From: JAKQIM01 sp029557965
GTDB taxonomy: Bacteria; Chloroflexota; Anaerolineae; Anaerolineales; UBA4823
Assembly: GCA_035341015.1 (NCBI GenBank)
Contig: DAOQUL010000017.1
Location: 1 to 64,000, forward strand
Direction of reading: 5' to 3'
DNA: 64,000 nt
Shown: piece after piece, positions 37,101-44,682 of the stretch
Position numbering within the stretch: the first letter of the stretch is position 1
How the letters are laid out: each line of letters begins with the position of its first letter
Translations under genes and position numbers: made by a program
Notes under the pieces: generated by a model
What the model saw: the letters and a program-made list of their open reading frames with translations, nothing else
Database searches by the model: none
Told to the model about the DNA's origin: nothing

Positions 37101-37958
37101 GACCGCGCCCGCCAGTTCTACCTCCAGGCCCTGGCCATTTATCACACCTCAGATGACCGCATGGGCGTGGCCTGGATGAGCGACGCCATCGGCTCTCTGC
37201 TCCAATACCAGGGCCAGCCGATGCAGGCCAGCCCTTACTTTGAGAAAGCCATCGATATCTACCGCAGCATCGGCGTACCCTGGGGCGAGGCCATTTCTTT
37301 GCACAACCTGGGCTTTGCCCAGATGACCGTTGGCCAATTTGACACCGCCCGCCAATATTTCCAGCAGGCCCTGGCCGTTTGCCAGGCGGCTGGCGACCGC
37401 TGGGGGACCATCTGGCGCCTCTCGTACCTGGGGCTGATGGCCCACCAACAGAATGACAACCACACCGCCATCAACCTCACCTCTGAGGCCCTGCTCATCG
37501 CCCGCGAGTTCGGCGCCCGCCACGAACAAGGCATGGTGCTCACCCACCATGCCCACGCCCTCGCCGCCCTTGGGCAAGGCCCTCAGGCCCAGGCCGCCTA
37601 CGAACAGGCCCTGGTTCTGCGCCGCCAGCTCGGCGAGAGTAACCTGGCCTGGGAGACCATGGCCGGCCTGGCCCGTCTCTCGCTCGCTCACGACGATATT
37701 GAGCAGGCTCTGGCCGATATCGAGCACATCCTTGCCGCCCTGGCTGAGCCCGACGCCCTGGATGGCACCGACGAGCCCGCCCGCATCTACCTCACCTGCT
37801 GCCAAATTCTGCAAGCCGCCGGTGACCCCCGTGCCGCCCAACTCAAAGCCACCGCCCAGGCCTGGCTGGCCGCGCGTCTCGAGTCCATCAGCGACCCCGC
37901 CATACAGCAATCCTTCCTGCAAAACATCCCTGCCCACCGCGCCCTGCAAGAATTGTAG
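34134..37958 (+). CDS. Class III cyclase-like, AAA ATPase and TPR regulatory protein
   Basis: 1274 residues. Residues about 67-220 form a class III nucleotidyl-cyclase homology domain (KQLTVLFASLQDFSALSE, GGQINKHMGDSVMALWG, IRIGLHTGPVL, GDTVTIANRIQ). The first metal-binding Asp is Ser76 (FAS instead of FAD), and the transition-state Asn is Thr, although D120 and the Arg are kept, so cyclase activity is doubtful. Residues about 265-620 are an AAA-16 type ATPase with Walker A ADPGLGKS and Walker B VVFILDD. Residues about 740-1274 are TPR repeats. Such proteins are large signal integrators, related to LuxR/MalT-type STANDs but without a DNA-binding domain. It starts 15 nt after the VTT gene. Confidence 0.88.
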   Translation: MTIHPPDSQAPAGQPQTTSVIANLKKAIALQESLRPSLGDEIVNTTLQVLRAELALLEKPAAPPPQRKQLTVLFASLQDFSALSEDVDVEDLHHLVSAVWERLDHIILAYGGQINKHMGDSVMALWGGGVSREDDPQRALSASLAMRQELSGLGASLPFPGLLASLHIRIGLHTGPVLLSAPGAAQEYTVLGDTVTIANRIQNTALPNQILISHSTYRHVHGVFDCQEIAPIQVQGSAQPQRTYQVNGFLPRAFHVLRRVVEGIETRMVGRQEHLLHLQAAFQQVSDQRQAQLITILADPGLGKSRLLYEFLQWLAGQAQHNRIRVYQGRAAEEIQSIPCALLREVISTAFNLSGANSLVAEAPDLSTQQKLEAGLAEFIEDRPSGGLEPAASIETRARFISHLLGFSLAEASADADILSQSSPRQAYNRAMEYMLEYFQAAAQQQPVVFILDDIHWADDSTLEILLNLGQLLINQPLLIVCAARPALYERRPLWDEALPFSHRLELPPLTPQDSLDLADDILQRLDDPSPALRQVLVKNADGNPFFIEELVKMLIDERVIQVGPPGLDSLDENTWSLDPSRLTGMHLPTTITGILQARFDSLPAEERLVLQWASIVGRTFWDGALAYLSEQTTRGDQTTAAEPAVQPIRDTLDSLCRREIIFRQPVSRFENAQEYTFKHTLMRDAVYYTILKRLRRSYHALVADWLIQHHSSGDSAITGLIAEHLEQAERVKQALLYLRKAGEQAAAQYANLEAIGYLTRAIHLTPQADTTTRLELLLLRESIYALQADRLAQEKDLVEMQYLADILKDDCRTAEVLLRRARHAQQTSNYATAITWARQAARLAQSCSSSQIRAAAHLEQGRALYRKADYAEAATQLEQALLLAADQPPVAAEILQTLVTVHLHQGKQVASQRYLEQALQLVRQSGDRQTEGNVLVSVGATLNDRGSYAQAQHYLNQALAVFREIGDRHGQAVALQQLGLATDKQHHYDRARQFYLQALAIYHTSDDRMGVAWMSDAIGSLLQYQGQPMQASPYFEKAIDIYRSIGVPWGEAISLHNLGFAQMTVGQFDTARQYFQQALAVCQAAGDRWGTIWRLSYLGLMAHQQNDNHTAINLTSEALLIAREFGARHEQGMVLTHHAHALAALGQGPQAQAAYEQALVLRRQLGESNLAWETMAGLARLSLAHDDIEQALADIEHILAALAEPDALDGTDEPARIYLTCCQILQAAGDPRAAQLKATAQAWLAARLESISDPAIQQSFLQNIPAHRALQEL

Positions 37959-37984
37959 CCCCTTTCCATCTGGCTCATTTTGGT

Positions 37985-37990
37985 TAAAAT
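37985..37990 (+). promoter_or_regulatory. Weak -10 box (TAAAAT) before the M20 peptidase gene
   Basis: TAAAAT 20 nt before ATG 38011, in the 52-nt gap after the cyclase-like gene. No -35 recognised. Confidence 0.3.
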
Positions 37991-38010
37991 ATACTTTTGG
38001 AGGCAGCCTC

Positions 38011-39438
38011 ATGACCTACGACCCTCAAGCAGTGCTCTCCACCGCCGCGGTGCTCTCCACCGCCGCGGTGCTCTCCACCGCCGCGGTGCTCTCCACCGCC
38101 ATTGACACCTACATCGAACAGCACATGGACGAAAGCATCGCCGAGCTGTCTCGCCTTTGCGCCCAGCCCAGCGTAGCTGCCCAAAATTGGGGCATGGCTG
38201 AATGCGCCGGCCTGGTGGTTGGCATGCTCAAACAGCGCGGCTTCACCGTTGAGGTCATCCCCACCCAGGGCGCACCGGTCGTTTTTGCCGAACGCAAAGG
38301 CCGCAGCAGCAAGACCTTGCTCTTCTACAACCATTACGACGTCCAACCCCCCGAACCGCTGGAATTGTGGGAAACCCCGCCCTTTGAACCCACCCTGCGC
38401 CAGGGCAAGCTCTACGCCCGCGGCGTCAGCGACGATAAATCTCACATCACCAGCCGCCTGCTTGCCATTGATGCCCTGCTTGCCGTTGATGGCGAGCTTC
38501 CCTGCGGTGTCAAATTCGCCATCGAAGGTGAAGAAGAAGTCAGCAGCCTGCACCTCAAAGACTTCGTCAAAGACAACGTCGAACGTCTCCAGGCCGATGC
38601 CTGCATCTGGGAATTTGGCGGCGTGAACCACGAAGACACCCCCATCCAGCACACCGGCTTGCGCGGCATTTGCTACGTTGAGCTCTCGGTCCAAACCGCC
38701 TCCCAAGATGTGCATTCTGGCCTGGGCGGTTCCATCTTCCCCAATGCCGCCTGGCGCCTGGTCTGGGCTCTCAGCACCCTCAAAGGCCCCGATGAACGCA
38801 TCCGCCTGCCCGGCCACTACGATAACGTCCGCCCTCCCAGCGCCCGCGACCTCGAGCTCATGTCGACCCTGGCTGACGCCTCTGACGAATATAAATCTCG
38901 CTACGGCATCCAAGAATTTTTGCACGGGCTCACCGGCGGCCTCGAACTGCGCATTGCAAAGGCCTTCCAGCCTACCTGCACCATCTGCGGCCTCACCGCC
39001 GGATACCAGGGCCCCGGCTCCAAGACCGTCTTGCCAGCCCGCGCCTCTGCCAAGGTTGATTTCCGCCTCGTCCCCGACCAAACCCCCGAACAGGTGCTCA
39101 CAGCCCTGCGCCAGCACCTGGATGCCGAGGGCTTCTCTGATGTGCAGATCGAATTCCTTGGCGGTGAAGCCCCTGCTCGCACCGATCCAGACGACCCTTT
39201 CATTAAAGCAGTGGTCGATGCCGCTCTCCCCGTCTACGGCAAACCCATGCAGGTCGTCCCCATGAACAGCGGCTCAGGCCCCAACCACATCTTTGCCCAT
39301 TACCTGAACGTTCCCATCGCCACTGCCGGCCTTGGCTACCCCGGCGCCCAGATCCATGCCCCCAACGAGAATATCCGCCTGGATCTGTACCAGAAAGGTG
39401 CTCAGCATATCGCCCGTGTCCTTAAGGCATTTGCGTGA
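38011..39438 (+). CDS. M20-family metallopeptidase (carnosinase-like dipeptidase)
   Basis: 475 residues. The fold and metal ligands of M20 di-zinc peptidases are present: FYNHYDVQPPEPL (His ligand and Asp), GVSDDKSH (bridging Asp), AIEGEEEVSS (catalytic Glu and ligand Glu) and the C-terminal IHAPNENIRL (His ligand). A dimerisation domain lies at about 215-370. GGAGG 7 nt before ATG 38011 supports the start. Directly after the start, residues 7-30 are four copies of the hexapeptide AVLSTA, encoded by an 18-bp minisatellite (38029-38100); these residues are not part of the M20 fold. No signal peptide, so the enzyme should be cytoplasmic, cleaving dipeptides after uptake. Confidence 0.93.
   Translation: MTYDPQAVLSTAAVLSTAAVLSTAAVLSTAIDTYIEQHMDESIAELSRLCAQPSVAAQNWGMAECAGLVVGMLKQRGFTVEVIPTQGAPVVFAERKGRSSKTLLFYNHYDVQPPEPLELWETPPFEPTLRQGKLYARGVSDDKSHITSRLLAIDALLAVDGELPCGVKFAIEGEEEVSSLHLKDFVKDNVERLQADACIWEFGGVNHEDTPIQHTGLRGICYVELSVQTASQDVHSGLGGSIFPNAAWRLVWALSTLKGPDERIRLPGHYDNVRPPSARDLELMSTLADASDEYKSRYGIQEFLHGLTGGLELRIAKAFQPTCTICGLTAGYQGPGSKTVLPARASAKVDFRLVPDQTPEQVLTALRQHLDAEGFSDVQIEFLGGEAPARTDPDDPFIKAVVDAALPVYGKPMQVVPMNSGSGPNHIFAHYLNVPIATAGLGYPGAQIHAPNENIRLDLYQKGAQHIARVLKAFA
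38029..38100. repeat. 18-bp in-frame minisatellite, four units, at the 5' end of the M20 gene
   Basis: Four units of GCGGTGCTCTCCACCGCC (the first has A in place of the third base). Each holds the inverted pair CGGTG/CACCG around five bases. 13 of 18 positions match the unit of the glpAB repeat at 13008-13097. Confidence 0.95.
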
Positions 39439-39507
39439 TATGATTAAGCAGGTGGCATTGATTGCTGCCACCCCCATTCCCTTATTCTTTTCTTTCAGGA
39501 GGCTTCT

Positions 39508-40155
39508 ATGCTCGTAGGCGAACACATGAAATATCCGGTGATCACGGTCGCCCCCAATGTGCCCATTATCGATGCCCTCAACACCATGAAGAGCAAACAC
39601 ATCCAGCGTATGCCGGTTGTGGATAAGGCTGGCAAATTGGTCGGCATCGTTTCCTCCGAGGACCTGTTGAACGCATCCCCATCCAAGGCTACCTCGCTAA
39701 GCGTATGGGAACTCAACTACCTGATCAGCAAGATCACCGTCAAAGACGTGATGACCAAAGAAGTGTTGACGGTCACCGATAACACCCCTATCGAAGAGGC
39801 CGCCCGCGTCATGGTCGACAACAAAGTTGGCGGCCTGCCCGTCATGCACGAGCAAAAGCTGGTCGGCATCATCACCGAAACCGACCTCTTCAAGATCTTC
39901 CTCAAGCTGTTGGGAGAGGATGAACCTGGCTTGCGCGTCACGGTTGTGGTCCCCAACCGGCCTGGCGAACTGGCCAAGCTCACCCACGCCATCACCAGCA
40001 TTGGCGGCGATTTTCTCGCCTTCGGCGCCTTCCCCGGCGAGGTCGATACCGAGCGCAGCGAAGTCGTCTTCAAGGTCACCGGCCTGGATGAGCAGAAGAT
40101 TCGCACCGCCCTCGCCCCTGTGGTAGAAAAGATTACCGACATCCGAGGCCGTTAA
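39508..40155 (+). CDS. Tandem CBS-domain protein with C-terminal ACT-like domain
   Basis: 215 residues. Two CBS domains: residues 1-60 (MKYPVITVAPNVPIIDALNTMKSKHIQRMPVVDKAGKLVGIVSSEDLL) and about 75-130 (VKDVMTKEVLTVTDNTPIEEAARVMVDNKVGGLPVMHEQKLVGIITETDLF), seen in blocks. An ACT-like domain follows at about 143-210 (TVVVPNRPGELAKLTHAITSIGGDFLAFGAF). CBS pairs bind adenosine nucleotides and ACT domains bind amino acids, so this is probably a small allosteric sensor of the AcuB type. AGGAGG lies 6 nt before the ATG. It is followed by a terminator. Confidence 0.92.
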   Translation: MLVGEHMKYPVITVAPNVPIIDALNTMKSKHIQRMPVVDKAGKLVGIVSSEDLLNASPSKATSLSVWELNYLISKITVKDVMTKEVLTVTDNTPIEEAARVMVDNKVGGLPVMHEQKLVGIITETDLFKIFLKLLGEDEPGLRVTVVVPNRPGELAKLTHAITSIGGDFLAFGAFPGEVDTERSEVVFKVTGLDEQKIRTALAPVVEKITDIRGR

Positions 40156-40172
40156 CCTTACATCCAACCAGA

Positions 40173-40213
40173 GATGCTGCGCCAGAAGCTCCTTTGCGCG
40201 CAGCATCTTTTGC
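40173..40213 (+). terminator. Intrinsic terminator after the CBS-ACT gene
   Basis: GATGCTGCGC (40173-40182) pairs perfectly with GCGCAGCATC (40198-40207), followed by TTTTGCGTT. Confidence 0.8.
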
Positions 40214-40238
40214 GTTAAACATCCCAGAGCTTTCGCAG

Positions 40239-40244
40239 TATAAT
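40239..40244 (+). promoter_or_regulatory. Candidate -10 box (TATAAT) for the EamA transporter gene
   Basis: Perfect TATAAT 32 nt before the GTG start at 40277, just after the preceding terminator. Confidence 0.5.
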
Positions 40245-40276
40245 GCTCTCCTTGTTGGATTAGGAGCCTTAAACCT

Positions 40277-41179
40277 GTGCAATCAAATATTGGTGAGTGG
40301 GCCGCCCTGGCGGTCTCTTTGTTCTTCTCTGGTTCGTCAACCTTTTTCACCGTCGCCGCCCAGCGCTACGGCGCTATGATGGCCAACCGGCTGCGTCTGC
40401 CGTTTGCCCTGCTGCTGGTGATGGCCCTCCACTGGTTGGTATACGGCAGCCCCCTGCCGCTGGGGTCAACCGGAACGCAGTGGTTTTGGATGGGCCTTTC
40501 GGGGCTGGTCGGCTTTTTGCTCGGCGACATTTGCCTGTTAAGCGGCTACGTGTATGTCGGCGCGCGCCTGACCATGCTGATGATGAGCCTCGCCCCCGTC
40601 ATCGCCACCATCACCGGCTGGATCTTCCTCGGCGATTCCCTCGCCGGTTGGGACCTGTTTGGGGTGGCCCTCACCGTCAGCGGCATCATGTGGGTTGTGT
40701 TAGAGCGCAGCCGCAGGGTCCAGGGCGTGCGCGACCCGCAGTATTTCAAAGGCATCTTGTTTGGCATGGGCGCCGCCACCGGGCAGGCCCTCGGCCTGGT
40801 ACTGTCTAAGCAGGGCCTCAGCGGCGGCCTGCCGCCCATCTCAGGCAACATCATGCGCCTGGTAGCCGCAACCATTGCCATTTGGCTACTCACCCTGGTG
40901 CAGGGCCAATCGCGGCTGACCATCCGCCGCTTCATCGAGCAGCCCCAGGCCCTGGGCTACCTGATAATTGGCATTCTGTGTGGGCCGGTCGTGGGGGTCT
41001 CCCTTTCTTTGTTCGCTGTCCAACATGCCAATGTTGGCATTGCCAGCACCCTTATGGCCCTCCCCCCGGTCATCTTGCTCCCTGTGGGCCACTTCTTCTT
41101 CAAAGAGCACATCAGTTGGCAGGCCATCGCCGGCACCTTGGTTGCCATCGCCGGCGTAGCCCTGATCTTCCTGGTTTAA
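40277..41179 (+). CDS. EamA/DMT-superfamily transporter
   Basis: 300 residues with ten predicted membrane helices in two EamA repeats (about 5-140 and 155-300). Hallmarks include GDICLLSGYVYVGARLTMLMMSLAPVIATITGWIFLGDSLAG at the end of repeat 1 and ANVGIASTLMALPPVILLPVGHFFFKEHISWQAIAGTLVAIAGVAL at the end of repeat 2 (in blocks). Such carriers export amino acids or other metabolites; the substrate is unknown. The start is GTG with TAGGAG about 11 nt upstream. Its stop codon lies within the first copy of the 46-bp repeat. Confidence 0.9.
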   Translation: MQSNIGEWAALAVSLFFSGSSTFFTVAAQRYGAMMANRLRLPFALLLVMALHWLVYGSPLPLGSTGTQWFWMGLSGLVGFLLGDICLLSGYVYVGARLTMLMMSLAPVIATITGWIFLGDSLAGWDLFGVALTVSGIMWVVLERSRRVQGVRDPQYFKGILFGMGAATGQALGLVLSKQGLSGGLPPISGNIMRLVAATIAIWLLTLVQGQSRLTIRRFIEQPQALGYLIIGILCGPVVGVSLSLFAVQHANVGIASTLMALPPVILLPVGHFFFKEHISWQAIAGTLVAIAGVALIFLV

Positions 41180-41221
41180 ATACGTGAGGGGCCGCCCGGT
41201 CTTTTGGGAGCAGCCCCTCAC
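41176..41221. repeat. 46-bp direct repeat, copy 1
   Basis: Identical over 46 bp to 48027-48072 and in the same orientation. Contains a hairpin with 9-bp arms GTGAGGGGC (41184-41192) and GCCCCTCAC (41213-41221). It starts in the stop-codon region of the EamA gene and lies between convergent genes. No T-tract follows. Confidence 0.97.
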
Positions 41222-41277
41222 GCCTTCTATAGCACCCGCTGAGGTGCCGTTTTTCTATCCATCACGCCCACATCAAC

Positions 41278-43224
41278 TCACCGGCCCACCACCGGCAGGA
41301 ACATACACACCCCATTGGGCCCCGTCAGGTAAGGCTGATAGACCACTGTTCCAACGATTACCGCGCCGGTTCCTCCTGGGTTGCCCTCTGCCTGCGGGCC
41401 GCTGGCATCCCCCCACCAGTTGAAAGCCGCCTGCACCGCCTGGCTACCTTCGTTGTTTATCGCGTAATGGTCAATCTCATATATCTCACTGCGCCTGATC
41501 TCCACTCCCTGGCTATCCATCACACCCTCTGCCACAGCCGCTTGGACCCCCGACGGGAATATCTTGATCGCATCGCTCGAGCCGTACCGCAAGACGCATT
41601 TATTGAAGGTCACATCCGCGTTGTAAATGCCCACCAGCGCACTTCCGCCGTATCCGCCGTACTCAATGGTCACATCTTCCAACAGGCCCAAGGCATGCAG
41701 TTCGGGCGTGCCCTCGAAGCTCAGCCCACCCCACCAGCCCGGCGTCTGCGTCTCGCCGGAGAAGATGATCGGGTCCCAGGCAGTACCTAGCGCGATCAGC
41801 GCGCCATGAACAGTGATGTCCATGCCTTCGCCGATCAGCACCGTCACTCCTGGCTCAACGACCAATGTACCCGTTGGGGCAATCGTCAGGTAGCCGTAAA
41901 GATCATAGGTGTCGATCCCTGACGCCTGCCAGGTATGCGCCCCCGTCATCGTGCCGATTTCCACCCCAATCGTGTCGCTCATATTGCCGCTTGCCGTCAG
42001 GTTGCTCAGCGTGAATTGAGCACTGGCATCCAACACATCGATGGCGTATTGCCCGTTGTTGCTGAGCAAGGTATCCGACATCACCAGGCTCGCGCCGTGC
42101 TCCAGGCAGATCCCGCTGTCCTCGCTGCCATCTATCAACGCATTGGTTACGGTCGCCTCTCCATAAGAGATATACAGGTTGCAATTCCCCGCAAAACCTC
42201 CCTGGTTGATCACTATTTCATTTAATATTGATCCATTGCTGGGCTGCGCCTCACTTCCCGCGATGGCGATCCCTGACCAGCCGCTGGCCGGATCGACCGG
42301 ATCGAAGCGCACCGGCTGGCTGGGCGTGCCATTTGCCATCAGCCTGCCTTCCACGTCCAGGCCATCGTTGGCAAGGTAAGCCAATACCTGCACCCCTGGC
42401 TCGATGGTCAGCACGCCGTCAGGCCCCACAGTGGTTTGTACGATCATGTAAGGCAGCCCCATGTTCTCCCAGGTGTGGGCGCCCTCCAGGGTATTGTCGC
42501 CGATGTACACCCCATCGCCGCCGAAGGGGATATCGGCCCCGTTGCCGCTGGCCGTCAGGTGGGCCAGCACCGGGTTGACCGAGCCATCTTCGAACATCAC
42601 CGCAAAGCCGGCATTATTCGTAAAGCTCGAATCATAGATATTCGCCATTCCTCCCGTGCTGGCGTCGTTGCCCAAGATGCCATCCCCGCGGCCGTTGTTG
42701 AACTGGCAGTGGCGCACCTCAGCCTGCACATAAGTAAGGCTCAGGTTGCCCCCCACCCCCGATGCTCCCAGCCCGCCGCCATCCACGATCACATAATCCA
42801 GCTCTGAGCCCCGGTTCGTTTCGCTCATGGTGCCGTTGATCAAAATTCCGGACCATGGCCCAATGGAGTTGTGGAACAGGATTGGTTTTTCGGCCGTTCC
42901 CTGGGCGATCAACCTGCCATCTACCTGGAATAGATAGTTGTTCCCGTCCGGGTTCAGGCCGTTCACCTCCACCCCCGCTTCGATGGTCAGGGTAACGCCG
43001 GGATTGACGAAGATGGAGCTGTCAATCAAATAGGGGCTGCCTGCTTCTGTCCAGGTGGTATCGCTGGCAATGACTTTCGGCGCCACCGTGTTCGCTTTAG
43101 CCTGGGCCGGGACCGCATGGATCACGCCGATCCATAAGAGCACCCAAAAACCGAGCCCCAGGCCGAAAGCCAGGCTCCGGTAAAGAAACCTTACTGGGCT
43201 TGGGTTACAAACGCTTGTTTTCAT
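41278..43224 (-). CDS. Secreted right-handed beta-helix repeat protein with FLPVVGR tail
   Basis: 648 residues from ATG 43224; an in-frame ATG at 43236 is possible, but GGAG lies 8 nt before 43224. Sec signal peptide ending VPAQA-KA (about residues 20-44). The rest is a parallel beta-helix in three modules. Each opens with a Trp-containing edge and a motif like NPGVTLTIEAGVEV (also DGVLTIEPGVQV and TGTLVVEPGVTV) and continues with Asn/Gly/Ser-rich turns (WSGIAIAG, WWGGLSF). It ends with AFNWWGDASGP and then the tail CMFLPVVGR. It is probably displayed on the cell surface and may bind or cleave polysaccharide; no catalytic residues are identified. It follows the propeller gene in one operon. 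Confidence 0.86.
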   Translation of the reverse strand: MKTSVCNPSPVRFLYRSLAFGLGLGFWVLLWIGVIHAVPAQAKANTVAPKVIASDTTWTEAGSPYLIDSSIFVNPGVTLTIEAGVEVNGLNPDGNNYLFQVDGRLIAQGTAEKPILFHNSIGPWSGILINGTMSETNRGSELDYVIVDGGGLGASGVGGNLSLTYVQAEVRHCQFNNGRGDGILGNDASTGGMANIYDSSFTNNAGFAVMFEDGSVNPVLAHLTASGNGADIPFGGDGVYIGDNTLEGAHTWENMGLPYMIVQTTVGPDGVLTIEPGVQVLAYLANDGLDVEGRLMANGTPSQPVRFDPVDPASGWSGIAIAGSEAQPSNGSILNEIVINQGGFAGNCNLYISYGEATVTNALIDGSEDSGICLEHGASLVMSDTLLSNNGQYAIDVLDASAQFTLSNLTASGNMSDTIGVEIGTMTGAHTWQASGIDTYDLYGYLTIAPTGTLVVEPGVTVLIGEGMDITVHGALIALGTAWDPIIFSGETQTPGWWGGLSFEGTPELHALGLLEDVTIEYGGYGGSALVGIYNADVTFNKCVLRYGSSDAIKIFPSGVQAAVAEGVMDSQGVEIRRSEIYEIDHYAINNEGSQAVQAAFNWWGDASGPQAEGNPGGTGAVIVGTVVYQPYLTGPNGVCMFLPVVGR

Positions 43225-43248
43225 GTCATACTCCATTCTCGTCGTCTC

Positions 43249-44625
43249 TCATTTCGTGATCAGCGGCAGGTAAATCTGGCGGCCGCTTTGGCCCCCACTG
43301 CCCGCTGTAGCAAAGCGGATGCTCTCTGCATCATACAAAATTTGGAGCTGACCCTGTTGGTTATAGCAGAGCTGCCCATGCCTCGTCATGTAGGTAACGC
43401 TCGGGTTGCCCGCCGCGTCCAGGGCCAGCGAAGGATACCCCGTCACCATCCAGGTAGCCGACAGGCAGGTTGGGATTTTAGCAATCGGATAGTCGGCTTC
43501 CAGGTCATCACCCGTCTCGATGATCTGCTGCTGCCAGGTCGGATTGACCGTGTTGCAGCCGGCCGTGCAGGTCAGATAGGACAAATCGAGATCCTCCGTC
43601 TCGAATGCCACCCTCGGCCTGTCCTGGTTGTCTAGCCGCATATCCAGCGTCCAGGACTCCCCAGAAGGATAGTTAAGCGTATAACTGGACCAGTTCGCGG
43701 CGGTGAGGGGAAAATTATTGCTCCAGGCATAGTACAGCGCATTGTCATCGGCATCCCCTGTGTAATAAGCCACCCTTGGGTAGCCAGCAGCGTTCACCTG
43801 CAAGGTAAAATCGCCCCACTCGTAAATGGGAGCAAGCAGCCCCACGCTGCCCCAGCCAGCAGCCGTAGCACAGTTGTTGTTGCACTGCGCATAGAACAGG
43901 CTGTCAGTATTCCTCGCATAGCCCATCACCCGCGGCCGCCCATCCGGATCAAAGACCAACTGCAAAATATCCGGCTCCAGGCCAGGCGTGGTCACGGTGG
44001 TAGTGTACCAACTGGAAACGCTGGTGCATCCCGACTCGCAGGTGAGATAGTGGAAACCGTAATCCGGGTAGTTGGTTTGCGGGTAAACCAGGTGCGGCTG
44101 GTCTTGGTCGTCAAGCGCCCCAAATCCTTCATCTTGCGGATAACTGTAGGCATCCACATAGACAACAAGCGTTGAATCCCAATTGGCCGAATTATTCGCA
44201 CAGCCAGAATTGCACTCAGCATAATAATAGGCATCCTCGCCCCAGTTATACGCCGCATACCACATCAGGCGCGGCCGGTTGTTGGAATCAACCATCAACG
44301 TCGGCTCATCCAACGAATCAAATATTCCCACATCATACAATGGCAGCACCAGCCAGTTGTTCGGGTCCCCGCAATCTGCCGGGCAGTGAGCGTAATAGAT
44401 GTAATCGTAATTATAAAAAGTCGTATGAACGCCGCCCGACGCATCGGTAACAGTGTGACTGTTCCCCCATGCGTTATTTGCCAGGGGATCCTGCAAGAAT
44501 AAACGGTCAAAAACTGTCTCGGCAGTCGCCATCCCTTGTGCCTGCCACTGCGCCCCTGCAGCGCTTGTGCCCGCCGCCAGGGCCATAAGTACCATACACA
44601 TGATAAAAGCGTAGATCCGTTTCAT
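43249..44625 (-). CDS. Secreted propeller-like protein with paired cysteines and YLPLITK tail
   Basis: 458 residues. Signal peptide of about 24 residues (MKRIYAFIMCMVLMALAAGTSAAGA). The mature part has six units of 52-58 residues, each with a Tyr-rich strand and C-x3-C: C81/C85, C138/C142, C196/C200, C248/C252 and C353/C357. Unit five reads YYAWSNNFP and lacks both cysteines. Between them are repeats such as DSNNRPRLMWYA, DDQDQPHLVYP, DPDGRPRVMGYA and NAAGYPRVAYYT, typical of BNR/sialidase-like propeller blades. It ends in IYLPLITK. I do not recognise a named family. It is probably a surface-exposed adhesin or carbohydrate-binding protein. It lies 57 nt downstream of the small FLLRIW-type gene and upstream of the beta-helix gene. 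Confidence 0.82.
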   Translation of the reverse strand: MKRIYAFIMCMVLMALAAGTSAAGAQWQAQGMATAETVFDRLFLQDPLANNAWGNSHTVTDASGGVHTTFYNYDYIYYAHCPADCGDPNNWLVLPLYDVGIFDSLDEPTLMVDSNNRPRLMWYAAYNWGEDAYYYAECNSGCANNSANWDSTLVVYVDAYSYPQDEGFGALDDQDQPHLVYPQTNYPDYGFHYLTCESGCTSVSSWYTTTVTTPGLEPDILQLVFDPDGRPRVMGYARNTDSLFYAQCNNNCATAAGWGSVGLLAPIYEWGDFTLQVNAAGYPRVAYYTGDADDNALYYAWSNNFPLTAANWSSYTLNYPSGESWTLDMRLDNQDRPRVAFETEDLDLSYLTCTAGCNTVNPTWQQQIIETGDDLEADYPIAKIPTCLSATWMVTGYPSLALDAAGNPSVTYMTRHGQLCYNQQGQLQILYDAESIRFATAGSGGQSGRQIYLPLITK

Positions 44626-44682
44626 GGTTTCTCCTAACTTGCCAATCCTTGTTTGCCTGTCGGTATTACACGCCGAACATCT

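Noticed and set aside
34134..37958. Active adenylate cyclase
   Set aside because: The first metal-binding Asp is Ser and the transition-state Asn is Thr, so an active-cyclase call is not supported.
38029..38100. Possible CRISPR array or assembly stutter
   Set aside because: No spacers, and the unit family recurs in glpAB, so it is treated as a minisatellite.
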